Assembly (NCBI GenBank): GCA_030149295.1
Contig: JASBRV010000078.1
Location: 33,776-97,775, forward strand
Length of the DNA stretch: 64,000 bases
Direction: 5' to 3'
From: Bacteriovoracales bacterium
GTDB taxonomy: Bacteria; Bdellovibrionota; Bacteriovoracia; Bacteriovoracales; Bacteriovoracaceae
The notes under the pieces were generated by a model. It made no database searches and had not been told where the DNA came from. It saw nothing but the letters and a program-made list of their open reading frames with translations. Made by a program: the position numbers and the translations under genes. This document shows positions 1 to 8,414 of this stretch, piece by piece. Positions within the stretch are counted from its first letter, which is position 1. Every line of letters starts with the position of its first letter.

Positions 1-636
1 GGTCTGAACATCCCCGTTACCAATTATAGGAGTTTGGAAGTGGTTCTTTAAAAGAGTAATTTGATTCCAATCAGCACTTCCCCTTCTTTTTTGAGCGGCT
101 GTGCGAGGATGTAAAGTGAGTAAACTTGCACCAGCTTTAACAAGGCCTTCACAAAAAGAAAGAAAATCTTTTTCATCTTTATGTAAGCCTACTCTCAATT
201 TCACCGATACAGGCAAGTCAGTTGCTGCACAAGTCATTTTGACAATGGACTGCGCATAGGTAGGGTCGCCCATAAGCGCCACACCATAGTTATGCTTTAG
301 CGCTTTTTGTACCGGGCAACCCATATTGATGTCGAGACCTCTAATTTTTAATTCTTCAAGCTTGATCAAACTTTTCTTTATAAAGGACTCTTCATTGCCA
401 AGAATTTGGGGAATGAGAAGCTCATCACGAGAAGAAATGAGCGTCTCAGGAGTCTTGCCCATATCTTGATAGGGAAGCCTTCGAGAGTTCAGCATCTCTG
501 TCGGCCAAATAGTCTTTGCGTCAGTTGGTAAGTAGTCCCTCACGACTTCACGTAAAACCACGTGGCTTAGACCCACCATAGGCGCAAGAGTAAAAGGAAA
601 ATTTACCTCAGGCCAAAGCCCAGAGAGGCCTCTCAT
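1..636 (-). CDS. tRNA-dihydrouridine synthase, Dus family (3' part lies outside the window)
   Basis: The first 212 residues are visible; the gene runs off the left edge. FMN-dependent Dus enzymes reduce uridine to dihydrouridine in tRNA. Visible family signatures are APMVGLS near residues 18-24, NMGCP with the catalytic Cys107, VSVKLR with Lys146, LHPRTA around His176, and GNGDV at 207-211 in the TIM barrel. The family is usually 310-340 aa, so about a third is missing. The ATG overlaps the stop of the upstream cyclophilin gene as TAATG, which implies translational coupling. Which Dus subfamily (A, B or C) cannot be settled from this part. Confidence 0.93.
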   Translation of the reverse strand, partial: MRGLSGLWPEVNFPFTLAPMVGLSHVVLREVVRDYLPTDAKTIWPTEMLNSRRLPYQDMGKTPETLISSRDELLIPQILGNEESFIKKSLIKLEELKIRGLDINMGCPVQKALKHNYGVALMGDPTYAQSIVKMTCAATDLPVSVKLRVGLHKDEKDFLSFCEGLVKAGASLLTLHPRTAAQKRRGSADWNQITLLKNHFQTPIIGNGDVQT

Positions 637-1181
637 TACTTCTTAATCGTGATATTTTTGATGATGATATTATTTATTGGTAAATTTTGAAAAGGTCCGT
701 TGACCCTTGTTGCAGCTTTCTTTATTTGATTAACCACTGACATGCCCTTAGAGACTTTTCCAAAAACAGTATAACCCCATCCTCTAGGCGTTGGTGCACT
801 ATGATTAAGGAAACCATTATCCTTTACATTGATAAAGAACTGCGCCGTCGCTGAGTGAGGATCATTTGTTCTTGCCATGGCAATAGTTCCGTTATCATTA
901 CTTAAACCATTATCAGCTTCATTCTTTATCGGTGCTTTTGTTTCCTTCTTTTTTAAATCAGCAGTAAAACCTCCACCCTGAATCATAAAATTATCGATCA
1001 CCCTGTGAAAAATAGTTCCTTTATAAAAACCTTCTTTAACATAAGAAAGAAAGTTCTCTACGGTCTTTGGTGCTTTTTTTGGGTTAAGCTTTATTTCAAT
1101 CGTGCCTTTATTCGTCTCCATAACGACAGTTTGAGCAAAGCTAGAAAAACTCAAGATTAAAAAAAAGAAAAACACTTTCAT
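636..1181 (-). CDS. periplasmic cyclophilin-type peptidyl-prolyl cis-trans isomerase
   Basis: A 181-aa protein with a signal peptide (hydrophobic stretch ending SSFAQ near residue 17) followed by one cyclophilin domain. It shows FHRVIDNFMIQGG and ATAQFFINVKDN, the active-site and cyclosporin-loop motifs of the bacterial PpiA/PpiB type, and WGYTVFGKV near the end. It should catalyse proline isomerisation during folding of exported proteins. I chose the ATG at 1181, which has an AAAAGGA ribosome site. The longer reading frame starts at a TTG inside the upstream terminator. Its stop overlaps the dus start, so the two form an operon. Confidence 0.93.
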   Translation of the reverse strand: MKVFFFFLILSFSSFAQTVVMETNKGTIEIKLNPKKAPKTVENFLSYVKEGFYKGTIFHRVIDNFMIQGGGFTADLKKKETKAPIKNEADNGLSNDNGTIAMARTNDPHSATAQFFINVKDNGFLNHSAPTPRGWGYTVFGKVSKGMSVVNQIKKAATRVNGPFQNLPINNIIIKNITIKK

Positions 1182-1197
1182 AAACGGGTCCTTTTTC

Positions 1198-1226
1198 AAA
1201 AAAAAGGCTCCTTTTAAAGGAGCCTT
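1198..1226 (-). terminator. rho-independent terminator of the YceI gene
   Basis: On the minus strand, 26 bases after the YceI stop, a GGCTCC/GGAGCC stem (1206-1211 and 1219-1224, extendable through the A/T loop) is followed by eight T residues (1198-1205). It separates the yceI transcript from the cyclophilin-dus operon. Confidence 0.85.
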
Positions 1227-1252
1227 ATCAGTCTAATCATTCTCAAACGAAA

Positions 1253-1804
1253 CTATTTGGTAGCAAGGCTAAAGGTTAAGTTTACGTCATCATAAATCAT
1301 TTTGTCACCAAGACCTTCAAAGAAGCTGCCTGATTTGTATTTAACATCAAATTTAGTACGATCAAATGTTAAGGAGCCTTTAAACATACCCTTGCTCTTT
1401 TTCACCTCAAAAGACACAGGCTTAGTGATTTTTTTAATGGTTAAATCTCCAGTTACCTTGTATTTATCTTTTCCAGCCTTTTCGACTTTGGTCACGACAA
1501 GATTAGCAGTCTCATGCTTTGAAGTGTCAAAGAAATCCGCTGCCTTCAAGTGATTATCTAACTTTGTCTTCCACTCTCCTTCTAAATCTGTCGTGTTAAT
1601 CGTCGTCATATCGATGACAATTTTACCACCACTTAACTCCCCATCTTTCATCTCAAGCTCTCCGCTTTTAATTTTAATGGTTCCTTTGTGCTCGCCTGTA
1701 ACTTTTTTTCCAAGCCATTCAACTTGGGACTTTTCGGTGTTCACACCAACGGCAAAAAGGTTAGCAGCTATAAGAAAGGTAACAAGAGTTGTTAATTTTT
1801 TCAT
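1253..1804 (-). CDS. YceI-family periplasmic lipid-binding protein
   Basis: A 183-aa exported protein with a signal peptide ending near AANLFAVG. The YceI lipocalin-like fold is recognisable from the N-terminal SQVEWLGKKVTGEHKGTI segment, the DLEGEWKTKLDNHLKAADFFD segment and the C-terminal TKPVSFEV/GSLTFDRTKFDVKY segments. Members bind isoprenoid or other amphiphilic molecules in the periplasm; the ligand here is unknown. The gene is single, ends in a strong terminator, and is divergent from the protease gene at 2030. Confidence 0.92.
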   Translation of the reverse strand: MKKLTTLVTFLIAANLFAVGVNTEKSQVEWLGKKVTGEHKGTIKIKSGELEMKDGELSGGKIVIDMTTINTTDLEGEWKTKLDNHLKAADFFDTSKHETANLVVTKVEKAGKDKYKVTGDLTIKKITKPVSFEVKKSKGMFKGSLTFDRTKFDVKYKSGSFFEGLGDKMIYDDVNLTFSLATK

Positions 1805-2017
1805 AAATCCTCCACGGTTGTTTTTACTTATGATCGCCTAAAGGACGATAATTTAAAAATATTATTTTTGGCTATTCTGTATAAAGTCTTGTTATATTGT
1901 TTTATTAATGACCATTATCTCCACATATCTTTTATTGTGTCACCTATTTTTAGCTAGATAGAGCAGCCGAAGTCTCCCTGTCCGACCAGTTACCTCAAGT
2001 ATAGTTCTAATGATTCC

Positions 2018-2023
2018 GATAAT
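2018..2023 (+). promoter_or_regulatory. -10 box placing the protease GTG at the transcript 5' end
   Basis: GATAAT lies six bases before the GTG at 2030 and there is no Shine-Dalgarno sequence. The expected transcription start therefore falls on or next to the GTG, giving a leaderless mRNA. No good -35 is visible 17 bases upstream, so this rests on the -10 and on the same arrangement elsewhere in the window. Confidence 0.4.
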
Positions 2024-2029
2024 TAAACT

Positions 2030-4177
2030 GTGAAATGGTTGTGTTTACTTCTTCTCATTACCCAGTCCTATGCAAAGGTCTATTACGATCAAGAAATGAA
2101 TCGTGCTTTGGTTTTAGAAAAAACAGAGGGCGATAGTTTCCGGGCCTTCACCTGTCAGGCCTTTGATCAAATGATCAATCAATACACTCCAGGTAATTAT
2201 CCCCATTCTATGGCAGAAGCAACAAACTGCCGTGAACTTACGACGAAATTTCTTCCTATTAGACAAGATGACCTCAATGGCATCTTTCAATACCCTTTAA
2301 CGATGCCCACTCTATGGGCTCACACTGATCCCAAAAAAGTATGGGAAGAATTTAATCGAACTGAGACCATAAATCTTGATCAAGAAGAATTTTCTAAAAT
2401 CGAAAAGCTCTTTAGTCTGCAATTTGATCGAAGAAATAAAATAGTTCAAAATAAAGTCACTCCTTTTCGTTTAAGAGTTCAACATGATCCCAATGATCAA
2501 AAAACATTTGACCCAAATAAGGCCTATACGACTTGTACTGCATCTCTAATGAAAATCGATGGGAAGTGTCATCTTTTCACCAATGAACACTGTATTACAA
2601 GTCATCCCAATGTCATGACTCTCGATATTCCAGAGTTCTCTTCAAGCTCTTGGAATGTCACTGAAAAAGAAGTCGCGCCAGAATGGGATCTTCTTTCCCT
2701 AAACTTTCCAAATCTTCAAAAGAGTCGTTTTTGTAAAGGTCTCGATGAACCTGTTATTGAAAAAACAATGGAAAGAACGCCAGCTTTTTACTCTTTAGGG
2801 TATTCTGGCCGTTCTGGAGAAAATAAAATGGATATTTTTTCTTCTCAGGTTGATCAAGTAAAATTTTTAGCAAGAGATACTGCAACGGGATCGCGGGCCA
2901 AAGTCATAGACTTGGAGTTTCCTGGTGGTACGGCAACAACTTACAATTACCTTCCCACCTTTAGAGGCATGAGTGGAGGAGTTTTAACAGATAAAGAAGG
3001 AAATCCTCTTTGCCTTATTCATAGAACCATCCCCCAACAAGACACCCCTCAATGCATTGATCGTTATCAACTAAAACTTTTTACCAAAGGTGAACTTCCC
3101 CGAGCGAAACCTGAAGACAACCTTTTGCACCCTGAGCTCTTCATGAGAACTTTCGAAAAAAATCGTCTTAACCAAGAAGATGAAGAGAAGGGAAAAGTCA
3201 AAACCGGAAACACAACCATTCCTCCGGGCAACACTGCAATCCCGCCAGGTAACACTGCAATCCCGCCAGGAAACACCGCAATCCCTCCGGGCAACACTTC
3301 AATCCCTCCGGGCAACACTTCAATCCCTCCGGGCAACACTTCAATCCCTCCGGGCAACACTGCAATCCCTCCGGGTCTCTTAAATTTAAAACTTATCACT
3401 CCTTCTTTAAATCTTTGTGATGATCGAAGACTTCTTAGATATGCTGACCCTAAAAGAGACTTGGGAGAATTTATTGAAGCTCTTGAAGGTGTCATCGACC
3501 ACAATGATGGTGAAAAGAGAGAACTACTTGCCATTCGCTGTAAAGAAGATAGTCCTTGGCAACAAATTGATGGCTATGAAGACTATCGCAACAAAGTCTC
3601 TCACTTATGTGGAGATCTAAACCGGATCGATGAAAAAAATCGCGTCTATCGAGATGAGGAAGGGTATGTGCCTCTTAAGTATAGAGAAACTCTTTTGCAT
3701 CGACTTGAAGGAAACTTTTTCTCCAAAGCTCATAAATCAGCAGGGCGTCTTTTGCATTACAATCAACTTCCAAATGATAACTCTCTTCTCACCGCGAAGA
3801 AGAAAATGGCCGTATTTCACAGAGTCAAAGTGGACCCTGAAAAGGGCACAATCGATTTACAATTAGGAAATCGCCCCGGTCCTTTTGTGGATGGAGCCCT
3901 CCTCTCAAAGTTTCATGTCAGTTACAGCGATAATGGAAAGAAAATTAAACTTAGACCACAATACAAGCAAGGACAATTTCCGGGAAAAGATCATTTTGGC
4001 GAGATGACTTGTGCCAATAAAAATCACCTCAAACTCATCTGCACAGGAAAAACGTCTGCCTTTAGCCTTTCTCTTAAAAATGATGGAGAAATGGCAGTTC
4101 GTTTTAGCAGCTATGATCCAGTGACACGACAAATGATTCATACCCATGGGGATATATATGAAGACAATGGAAATTAA
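2030..4177 (+). CDS. secreted trypsin-like serine protease with GNTxIPP repeat region
   Basis: A 715-aa protein starting at GTG with a short signal peptide (LCLLLLITQSYA). A trypsin-like catalytic triad is visible: His187 in FTNEHC, Asp220 in PEWDLL and Ser315 in RGMSGG. Cysteines next to His187 and elsewhere suggest disulphides. Residues 393-448 are eight tandem GNTxIPP heptads, a Pro/Gly-rich linker joining the protease to a roughly 260-residue C-terminal region of unknown fold. It probably acts outside the cytoplasm. The downstream TPR gene starts inside its last codons. The substrate is unknown; a role in prey or host degradation is only inference. Confidence 0.88.
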   Translation: MKWLCLLLLITQSYAKVYYDQEMNRALVLEKTEGDSFRAFTCQAFDQMINQYTPGNYPHSMAEATNCRELTTKFLPIRQDDLNGIFQYPLTMPTLWAHTDPKKVWEEFNRTETINLDQEEFSKIEKLFSLQFDRRNKIVQNKVTPFRLRVQHDPNDQKTFDPNKAYTTCTASLMKIDGKCHLFTNEHCITSHPNVMTLDIPEFSSSSWNVTEKEVAPEWDLLSLNFPNLQKSRFCKGLDEPVIEKTMERTPAFYSLGYSGRSGENKMDIFSSQVDQVKFLARDTATGSRAKVIDLEFPGGTATTYNYLPTFRGMSGGVLTDKEGNPLCLIHRTIPQQDTPQCIDRYQLKLFTKGELPRAKPEDNLLHPELFMRTFEKNRLNQEDEEKGKVKTGNTTIPPGNTAIPPGNTAIPPGNTAIPPGNTSIPPGNTSIPPGNTSIPPGNTAIPPGLLNLKLITPSLNLCDDRRLLRYADPKRDLGEFIEALEGVIDHNDGEKRELLAIRCKEDSPWQQIDGYEDYRNKVSHLCGDLNRIDEKNRVYRDEEGYVPLKYRETLLHRLEGNFFSKAHKSAGRLLHYNQLPNDNSLLTAKKKMAVFHRVKVDPEKGTIDLQLGNRPGPFVDGALLSKFHVSYSDNGKKIKLRPQYKQGQFPGKDHFGEMTCANKNHLKLICTGKTSAFSLSLKNDGEMAVRFSSYDPVTRQMIHTHGDIYEDNGN
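3206..3373 (+). repeat. eight tandem 21-bp coding repeats (GNTxIPP)
   Basis: Eight in-frame 21-bp units encode Gly-Asn-Thr-x-Ile-Pro-Pro with x in the order T, A, A, A, S, S, S, A. Neighbouring units are nearly identical in DNA, whereas the flanks are unique. That is the pattern of recent copy-number expansion by slippage, and each unit added or lost keeps the frame. Confidence 0.95.
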
Positions 4178-5387
4178 GACTATTGATGATCATAAAGATT
4201 ATGTAAAAGCACGACACCTTCTTCATAAAGAAGAGTTTGTGAAATTCAAGAAGCTAAAAAAATCACCTATTCTCACTCAAGAAGAGAAAAAGATTTTAGA
4301 GGCGAGAAAATGCATCCATAGTCAATCATGGGATCAGGCTCTAGATATCTTAGTCAATATGGGGCGAATTACCAGCCAGTATCTCAATGCAGAAATGTAT
4401 GCCATTAAAGCCTATGTTTACCAAGTTTTGGCCAAACCAGAAGAAGCCTTATGGTCTAATCAAAGGGCACTTTTTTATTATGAACTCTGTGAAGATAGCG
4501 AAGGCCTTTTTAGAAATCATTACAACAGAGCCGTCTTACTCGAGCAATTTAGACTCTTCGAATTGATGGCCCATCATTATCAAGAGGCTAAAAAACATGC
4601 TCAAGAGATTCATCAGATCGTTCACCTTTTAAAGGCAGAAGCTTTCAATGAATGGCGACTTGGTAAAGCTAAAAAAGCAGTCTCCAAAATTGAAGAGGCC
4701 CTCTCCCATGGAAATAATATTGAAAAAACACATTTGGATAATCTAAAAACTGTGGCGGCTGAGATTTATGTCAAGAATGATCAGATTGATGAAGCCCATC
4801 AACTCCTAAAAGAGTTAAGCGTGAGTAAAATAAATCCCGAAAAAGGGAGGGCATTATGCCAACTACGCTTTATCGAGCTATTAAAAGATGAAGGCAAAAT
4901 GAAATCACCGCCAGCAAGTGTAAAGTCTATGAAAGAGTGGCACCTAAAATGGGACATTATCTCTTATCTTATCTCGGGAGAAAAAAGTTTAGCTGAAAAA
5001 AAATGGAAGGAGCTTAGCCGTCAATACCCGAATCGTTTTGGGAAAAGCTTTGTCATTCTTGATGATTTTGAAAAGAAGACTTTATTTGGCCTGTTATTTG
5101 ATAAGGTCTTTAATTCCCAAAGACACGGCGAAAAGAAGATGCCTACCAATTTAAGCAAGCCCAAGCTTCTTCTATGGTTACTCAAAAATTCTCCCACTTC
5201 CCAAAGGAAAGAGGATCTGATTGAGGCCATATGGAACACAAGTTATGATCCCAAATATGATGCTCGCTTTTATAAGTTAGTTCAAAGGGTAAAAAAAGAG
5301 GCTCCTATTATCAATCAAGCAGGAGCTTATTTCTTAGAATCAAACCCAATTAAAGACAGGAATAAGGACAATTCTGAGGCTGCCTGA
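4158..5387 (+). CDS. TPR-rich protein with C-terminal winged-helix-like domain
   Basis: About 409 aa, no signal peptide. Residues of roughly 35-260 are helical repeats of TPR type (for example the WDQALDIL, AEMYAIKAYVYQVL and KAEAFNEWRLGKAKKAVSKIEEAL segments). The last 65 residues (RKEDLIEAIWNTSYDP, FYKLVQRVKKE, AGAYFL) resemble the OmpR/SARP-type winged helix, so a DNA-binding regulator is plausible but unproven. I chose the ATG at 4158, which follows GGGGA by five bases; an in-frame ATG at 4146 is the alternative. It overlaps the end of the protease gene, which suggests co-expression. Confidence 0.8.
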   Translation: MKTMEIKTIDDHKDYVKARHLLHKEEFVKFKKLKKSPILTQEEKKILEARKCIHSQSWDQALDILVNMGRITSQYLNAEMYAIKAYVYQVLAKPEEALWSNQRALFYYELCEDSEGLFRNHYNRAVLLEQFRLFELMAHHYQEAKKHAQEIHQIVHLLKAEAFNEWRLGKAKKAVSKIEEALSHGNNIEKTHLDNLKTVAAEIYVKNDQIDEAHQLLKELSVSKINPEKGRALCQLRFIELLKDEGKMKSPPASVKSMKEWHLKWDIISYLISGEKSLAEKKWKELSRQYPNRFGKSFVILDDFEKKTLFGLLFDKVFNSQRHGEKKMPTNLSKPKLLLWLLKNSPTSQRKEDLIEAIWNTSYDPKYDARFYKLVQRVKKEAPIINQAGAYFLESNPIKDRNKDNSEAA

Positions 5388-5436
5388 CATTTTGTCAGAC
5401 TTCTCGGCATGATCTCTTTAAACCCCTTTGCTAAAT

Positions 5437-5442
5437 TATAAT
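5437..5442 (+). promoter_or_regulatory. perfect TATAAT box upstream of the hairpin leader
   Basis: A consensus -10 hexamer lies in the gap after the TPR gene. Transcription from it would begin near 5449 and run into the hairpin at 5463-5505. No convincing -35 is visible (the best nearby hexamers match poorly), so the call is tentative. Confidence 0.35.
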
Positions 5443-5462
5443 CATTCGAGGGGTCGATAAAT

Positions 5463-5515
5463 AACTCTAGAGAGACAAACCCACCATGAGGTCCTCTCTA
5501 GAGTTCTTTTTGTTT
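5463..5515 (+). terminator. 12-bp perfect stem with T tract: terminator or attenuator
   Basis: AACTCTAGAGAG (5463-5474) pairs perfectly with CTCTCTAGAGTT (5494-5505) around a 19-base loop and is followed by CTTTTTGTTTTC. It can terminate the TPR transcript. Because a TATAAT box lies only 20 bases upstream and the next gene follows 43 bases downstream, it could also act as an attenuator or end a short RNA. Confidence 0.8.
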
Positions 5516-5547
5516 TCAAGTTCCCGAAAAAAATCCACAATAAGTTT

Positions 5548-6621
5548 ATGAATGTCGTTTTTTTAGAGGCCTATGACGGAGGCTCTCACCGCCAATTTGC
5601 GAAAGAACTCTTAGAGAAAATCCCTTTTTCAAGTACTTACTATGGTCTCCCCCCACGCCACTGGCGCTGGCGCTTACAAGGGAGCCACTTTTCACTGTCT
5701 CAATGGGCCAATGAAAATCTTAATAATCAAGATGTCGTCTTTATTCTATCCTCTCTCACTGATAGCGCAGCTTTCAGGGGCTTACTCAAGAAAAAACTAC
5801 GTAACTGCCCTATCATTACTTACATGCATGAATATCAAGGCGCATACCCCATTAAAAAGAATATTGGTGAAAAGAATGCAAAAATCATCAGTCGAGAAAT
5901 TGCTCCTGCCCATCACCTCAATCAAGTTTTAAGTAGTGATCTTACTGTTTTTAATTCTACTTTTCATCGAGACCACGCAATCAAAGAAATGAACCAATTT
6001 CTCAAAAGAAGAGGCGAAGGCTCCTTCCAGTTAGAGCCTGAGGATTATCCTATTCTCCCTATTGGAATCAGTCCTCACCCTTGCCTTTCTCAAATGAGTA
6101 CAAGGGATATTGATATCCTTTGGAATCACAGGATTGAGTACGATAAAAACCCAGAAGCCTTCCTTGATCTCGCACTCCAGCTTGTGGAGAGAAAGCCTGA
6201 AACCACATTCGCCATTTTAGGTGATGACAATCTTAAAGTCTTCCAACCTCTCTTAAGAAAATATCCAGACAATATCCTTGCCCAGGGATTTATCTCAAAA
6301 GAACAGTATTGGCAGGTTCTTCACAGGTGTAAACTTGCCCCCATCACTTCCTTTCATGACTTTCAAGGCCTATCACTTTTAGAGGCCATGTCTGTAGGGG
6401 TCATCCCCATAGCCCCAAGAAGAATGGTTTACCCTGAACATCTCATGAACTTTCCTCAACTTCTCTATCAAAAGGAGGCTGAGCTATTTGAGCTTACTGA
6501 AAGATTTTTAGTCCAGGACCACCAATACTTGAGAGATGAACTTAAACAAAAGAGTGGTCAGTTTCTTTGGGAAAACCTTATTGAAAGATGGAACTTATTC
6601 CTCAAAAATTTTTCCGCCTAA
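5548..6621 (+). CDS. homologue of tRNA-queuosine alpha-mannosyltransferase (QTMAN/GTDC1, DUF3524 + GT-B)
   Basis: 357 aa, cytoplasmic. The N-terminal half carries the signature of the family containing animal GTDC1/QTMAN: LEAYDGGSHRQF at 7-18, LPPRHWRWRLQG near 34-45, MHEYQGAYPIKKN, and NQVLSSDLTVFNSTFH. The C-terminal half has WNHRIEYDKNPEAF and GLSLLEAMSVGVIPIAPRRMVYPE, the nucleotide-sugar-binding part of a GT-B glycosyltransferase. In animals the enzyme mannosylates queuosine at position 34 of tRNA-Asp using GDP-mannose. The same reaction here is inferred from homology. No Shine-Dalgarno precedes the ATG; a 21-codon ORF from 5486 ends across it as ATGA. Confidence 0.85.
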   Translation: MNVVFLEAYDGGSHRQFAKELLEKIPFSSTYYGLPPRHWRWRLQGSHFSLSQWANENLNNQDVVFILSSLTDSAAFRGLLKKKLRNCPIITYMHEYQGAYPIKKNIGEKNAKIISREIAPAHHLNQVLSSDLTVFNSTFHRDHAIKEMNQFLKRRGEGSFQLEPEDYPILPIGISPHPCLSQMSTRDIDILWNHRIEYDKNPEAFLDLALQLVERKPETTFAILGDDNLKVFQPLLRKYPDNILAQGFISKEQYWQVLHRCKLAPITSFHDFQGLSLLEAMSVGVIPIAPRRMVYPEHLMNFPQLLYQKEAELFELTERFLVQDHQYLRDELKQKSGQFLWENLIERWNLFLKNFSA

Positions 6622-6700
6622 AATTTATGGCCATTTTATCCGATAATTTAAGGGTGAGTAGGCTAAAAAAAGTCTATGCCATTTAAACGAAGGTTATTTC

Positions 6701-6880
6701 ATGAAATATTCCGTAGCCATAAAGATTGAAGATTACACAGAAAAATTTTCTTTTGACACTGAAGCAGAAAGAGAACATTTCATGGAAGAATGCAAAAAGA
6801 TGCACCCCGTAATCGAATTTCTTTTAAGTGAAGAAAGTGATTGGAGCTCTGTCGTTGCCAAATACGCTTACTCGGCCTAA
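6701..6880 (+). CDS. small hypothetical protein, 59 aa
   Basis: A short ORF starting MKYSVAIKIEDYTEKFSFD with AAGG ten bases before the ATG. It is charged, rich in Glu, Lys and Phe, has no signal peptide or membrane segment, and ends 25 bases before the aminopeptidase gene. The composition and the alternating beta-like N-terminus look protein-like. I do not recognise a family. It could be co-transcribed with the aminopeptidase. Confidence 0.6.
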   Translation: MKYSVAIKIEDYTEKFSFDTEAEREHFMEECKKMHPVIEFLLSEESDWSSVVAKYAYSA

Positions 6881-6905
6881 TCTGTCCTAAAAAAGGACGG
6901 ATTTT

Positions 6906-8414
6906 ATGGCGCTATCTCTTAATCTTAAAACCTATCTCCCTGCGACTCTCTCTATAACCAACACCAAAAATATAAAAACCCTCGCTGGTGAATTTACCCT
7001 GGTGGTCTTTCCTTTAAAGAAAGTTTCCCAAGTAAAAAAAGCCTTAAAAACTCATCTCTCACCCTATCAATTAAAGAGACTTTCTTCTGATAATAATCAA
7101 CCCCAATTTCTCCATGGTCCTAAGGGGTATGTGGGCTTATTGCCACTGCCTGAAGAAAGACAAGAAATCATTGATCATGAGGGCTTACTTGATACCAGTA
7201 ACTATAGTTTTGCGAGAGATCACGCAGGCGCTCTCTATCTTCAAGCTGAGGAAATGGGTTGTACCATAGCTCACCTCCATGGATTTGAAATCGAATATGA
7301 TGAACTTCTTGGTAGTCTATTAGGTTTTGAGATCGCGGCTTATGATTTCAAAAAGCAAGCAAAGCCTCTTACTTTAAGTGCGAGTTATCAAGGCGAACTC
7401 CCTAAAGAAGCTCTTAAAGAGGCTCATAAAAATGCTCGTGCAGTAGGAAGAGCGACCAATATTGGCCGCATGCTTGTCGATACTCCTCCAGGTGACAAGA
7501 GACCGGATGATTATGCTCAAGCAGTGAACGCTTATTTTAAAACAAAGTCGGGTATGACTGTCTCCATTTGGAATGACAAACGCCTCCTCAAAGAGGGCAT
7601 GGGATGCATGATGGGAGTAGGACAAGGCTCGACTCAACTTCCTCGTCTCGTTCATTTACGCTACCGCCCGAGTAAAGCAAGAGATATTCAACCTGTTGCC
7701 TTCGTCGGAAAAGGAATTACCTTTGATACAGGTGGCCTCAATTTAAAAGGCGGAGCAAATATGCGCCTCATGAAAAAAGACATGGGGGGCTCCGCAGCTC
7801 TCGTAGGCCTTGCCTCTTGGCTTGTAGATTCTAAGAGCGATTTTCCGTGTGACATATACTTAGCCCTAGCTGAAAATAGTGTCGACTCGCACTCCTTTAG
7901 ACCAAGTGATGTCCTCACGGCCAGAAATGGCAAAACAGTAGAGATTGATAACACTGATGCTGAAGGACGACTGGTGATGGCCGATGCACTTTGTGTTGCC
8001 TCTGAAGCCAAAGGAAAAGATAAACCTCAATTCCTGATCGATGTGGCAACTCTCACCGGTGCTATCAAAGTTGGCCTTGGTGATGACATCGGTGGTCTCT
8101 TTTCCAACAATGATGACCTGGCCTTCATTTTACAAAGTTGCTCTCAAATTTCTGGTGATCCCTTATGGCGCATGCCTTTAATGGAAAGTCAGCTTAGTAA
8201 GCTAAAAAGTGATGTTGCCGATATTGCCAATAGTTCAAGTGGCTTTGGTGGCGCCATCCGAGCGGCAATGTTTTTGAGAGAATTTACCGGGGACATCCCC
8301 TGGGCCCATTTGGATATTTACGGCTGGAATCCAGCGCGCCAAAAGGGCTATCGTGGTGCCGGGGGCTCAGGCCAAGCCGTTCAATGCCTCGCCCAATTCA
8401 TCTCCTCCCTCTAG
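6906..8414 (+). CDS. pepA: leucyl aminopeptidase, family M17
   Basis: 502 aa, the usual length for PepA. The C-terminal catalytic domain shows VGKGITFDTGGLNLK with the metal-binding/catalytic Lys269 and Asp274, DMGGSAA, and the family signature NTDAEGRL at 349-356, which provides metal ligands and the bicarbonate-site Arg. The N-terminal macro-like domain is divergent, as is normal. It should remove N-terminal residues from peptides in the cytoplasm with two metal ions. Its TAG stop lies at the edge of the dispersed repeat copy at 8413. Confidence 0.95.
   Translation: MALSLNLKTYLPATLSITNTKNIKTLAGEFTLVVFPLKKVSQVKKALKTHLSPYQLKRLSSDNNQPQFLHGPKGYVGLLPLPEERQEIIDHEGLLDTSNYSFARDHAGALYLQAEEMGCTIAHLHGFEIEYDELLGSLLGFEIAAYDFKKQAKPLTLSASYQGELPKEALKEAHKNARAVGRATNIGRMLVDTPPGDKRPDDYAQAVNAYFKTKSGMTVSIWNDKRLLKEGMGCMMGVGQGSTQLPRLVHLRYRPSKARDIQPVAFVGKGITFDTGGLNLKGGANMRLMKKDMGGSAALVGLASWLVDSKSDFPCDIYLALAENSVDSHSFRPSDVLTARNGKTVEIDNTDAEGRLVMADALCVASEAKGKDKPQFLIDVATLTGAIKVGLGDDIGGLFSNNDDLAFILQSCSQISGDPLWRMPLMESQLSKLKSDVADIANSSSGFGGAIRAAMFLREFTGDIPWAHLDIYGWNPARQKGYRGAGGSGQAVQCLAQFISSL

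Noticed and set aside
3206..3373. Tandem repeats considered as a CRISPR array
   Set aside because: The units are contiguous 21-mers without spacers and read in frame through a protease gene; no cas genes are present.
3067..3534. Long minus-strand ORF opposite the protease repeat
   Set aside because: It is a shadow of the 21-bp repeat; the protein is low-complexity and lacks a ribosome site, while the plus-strand frame has a protease triad.
5384..5398. CTGACA-TTT-TGTCAG palindrome over the TPR stop codon
   Set aside because: A six-base stem without a T tract; the real terminator candidate lies 65 bases further on.
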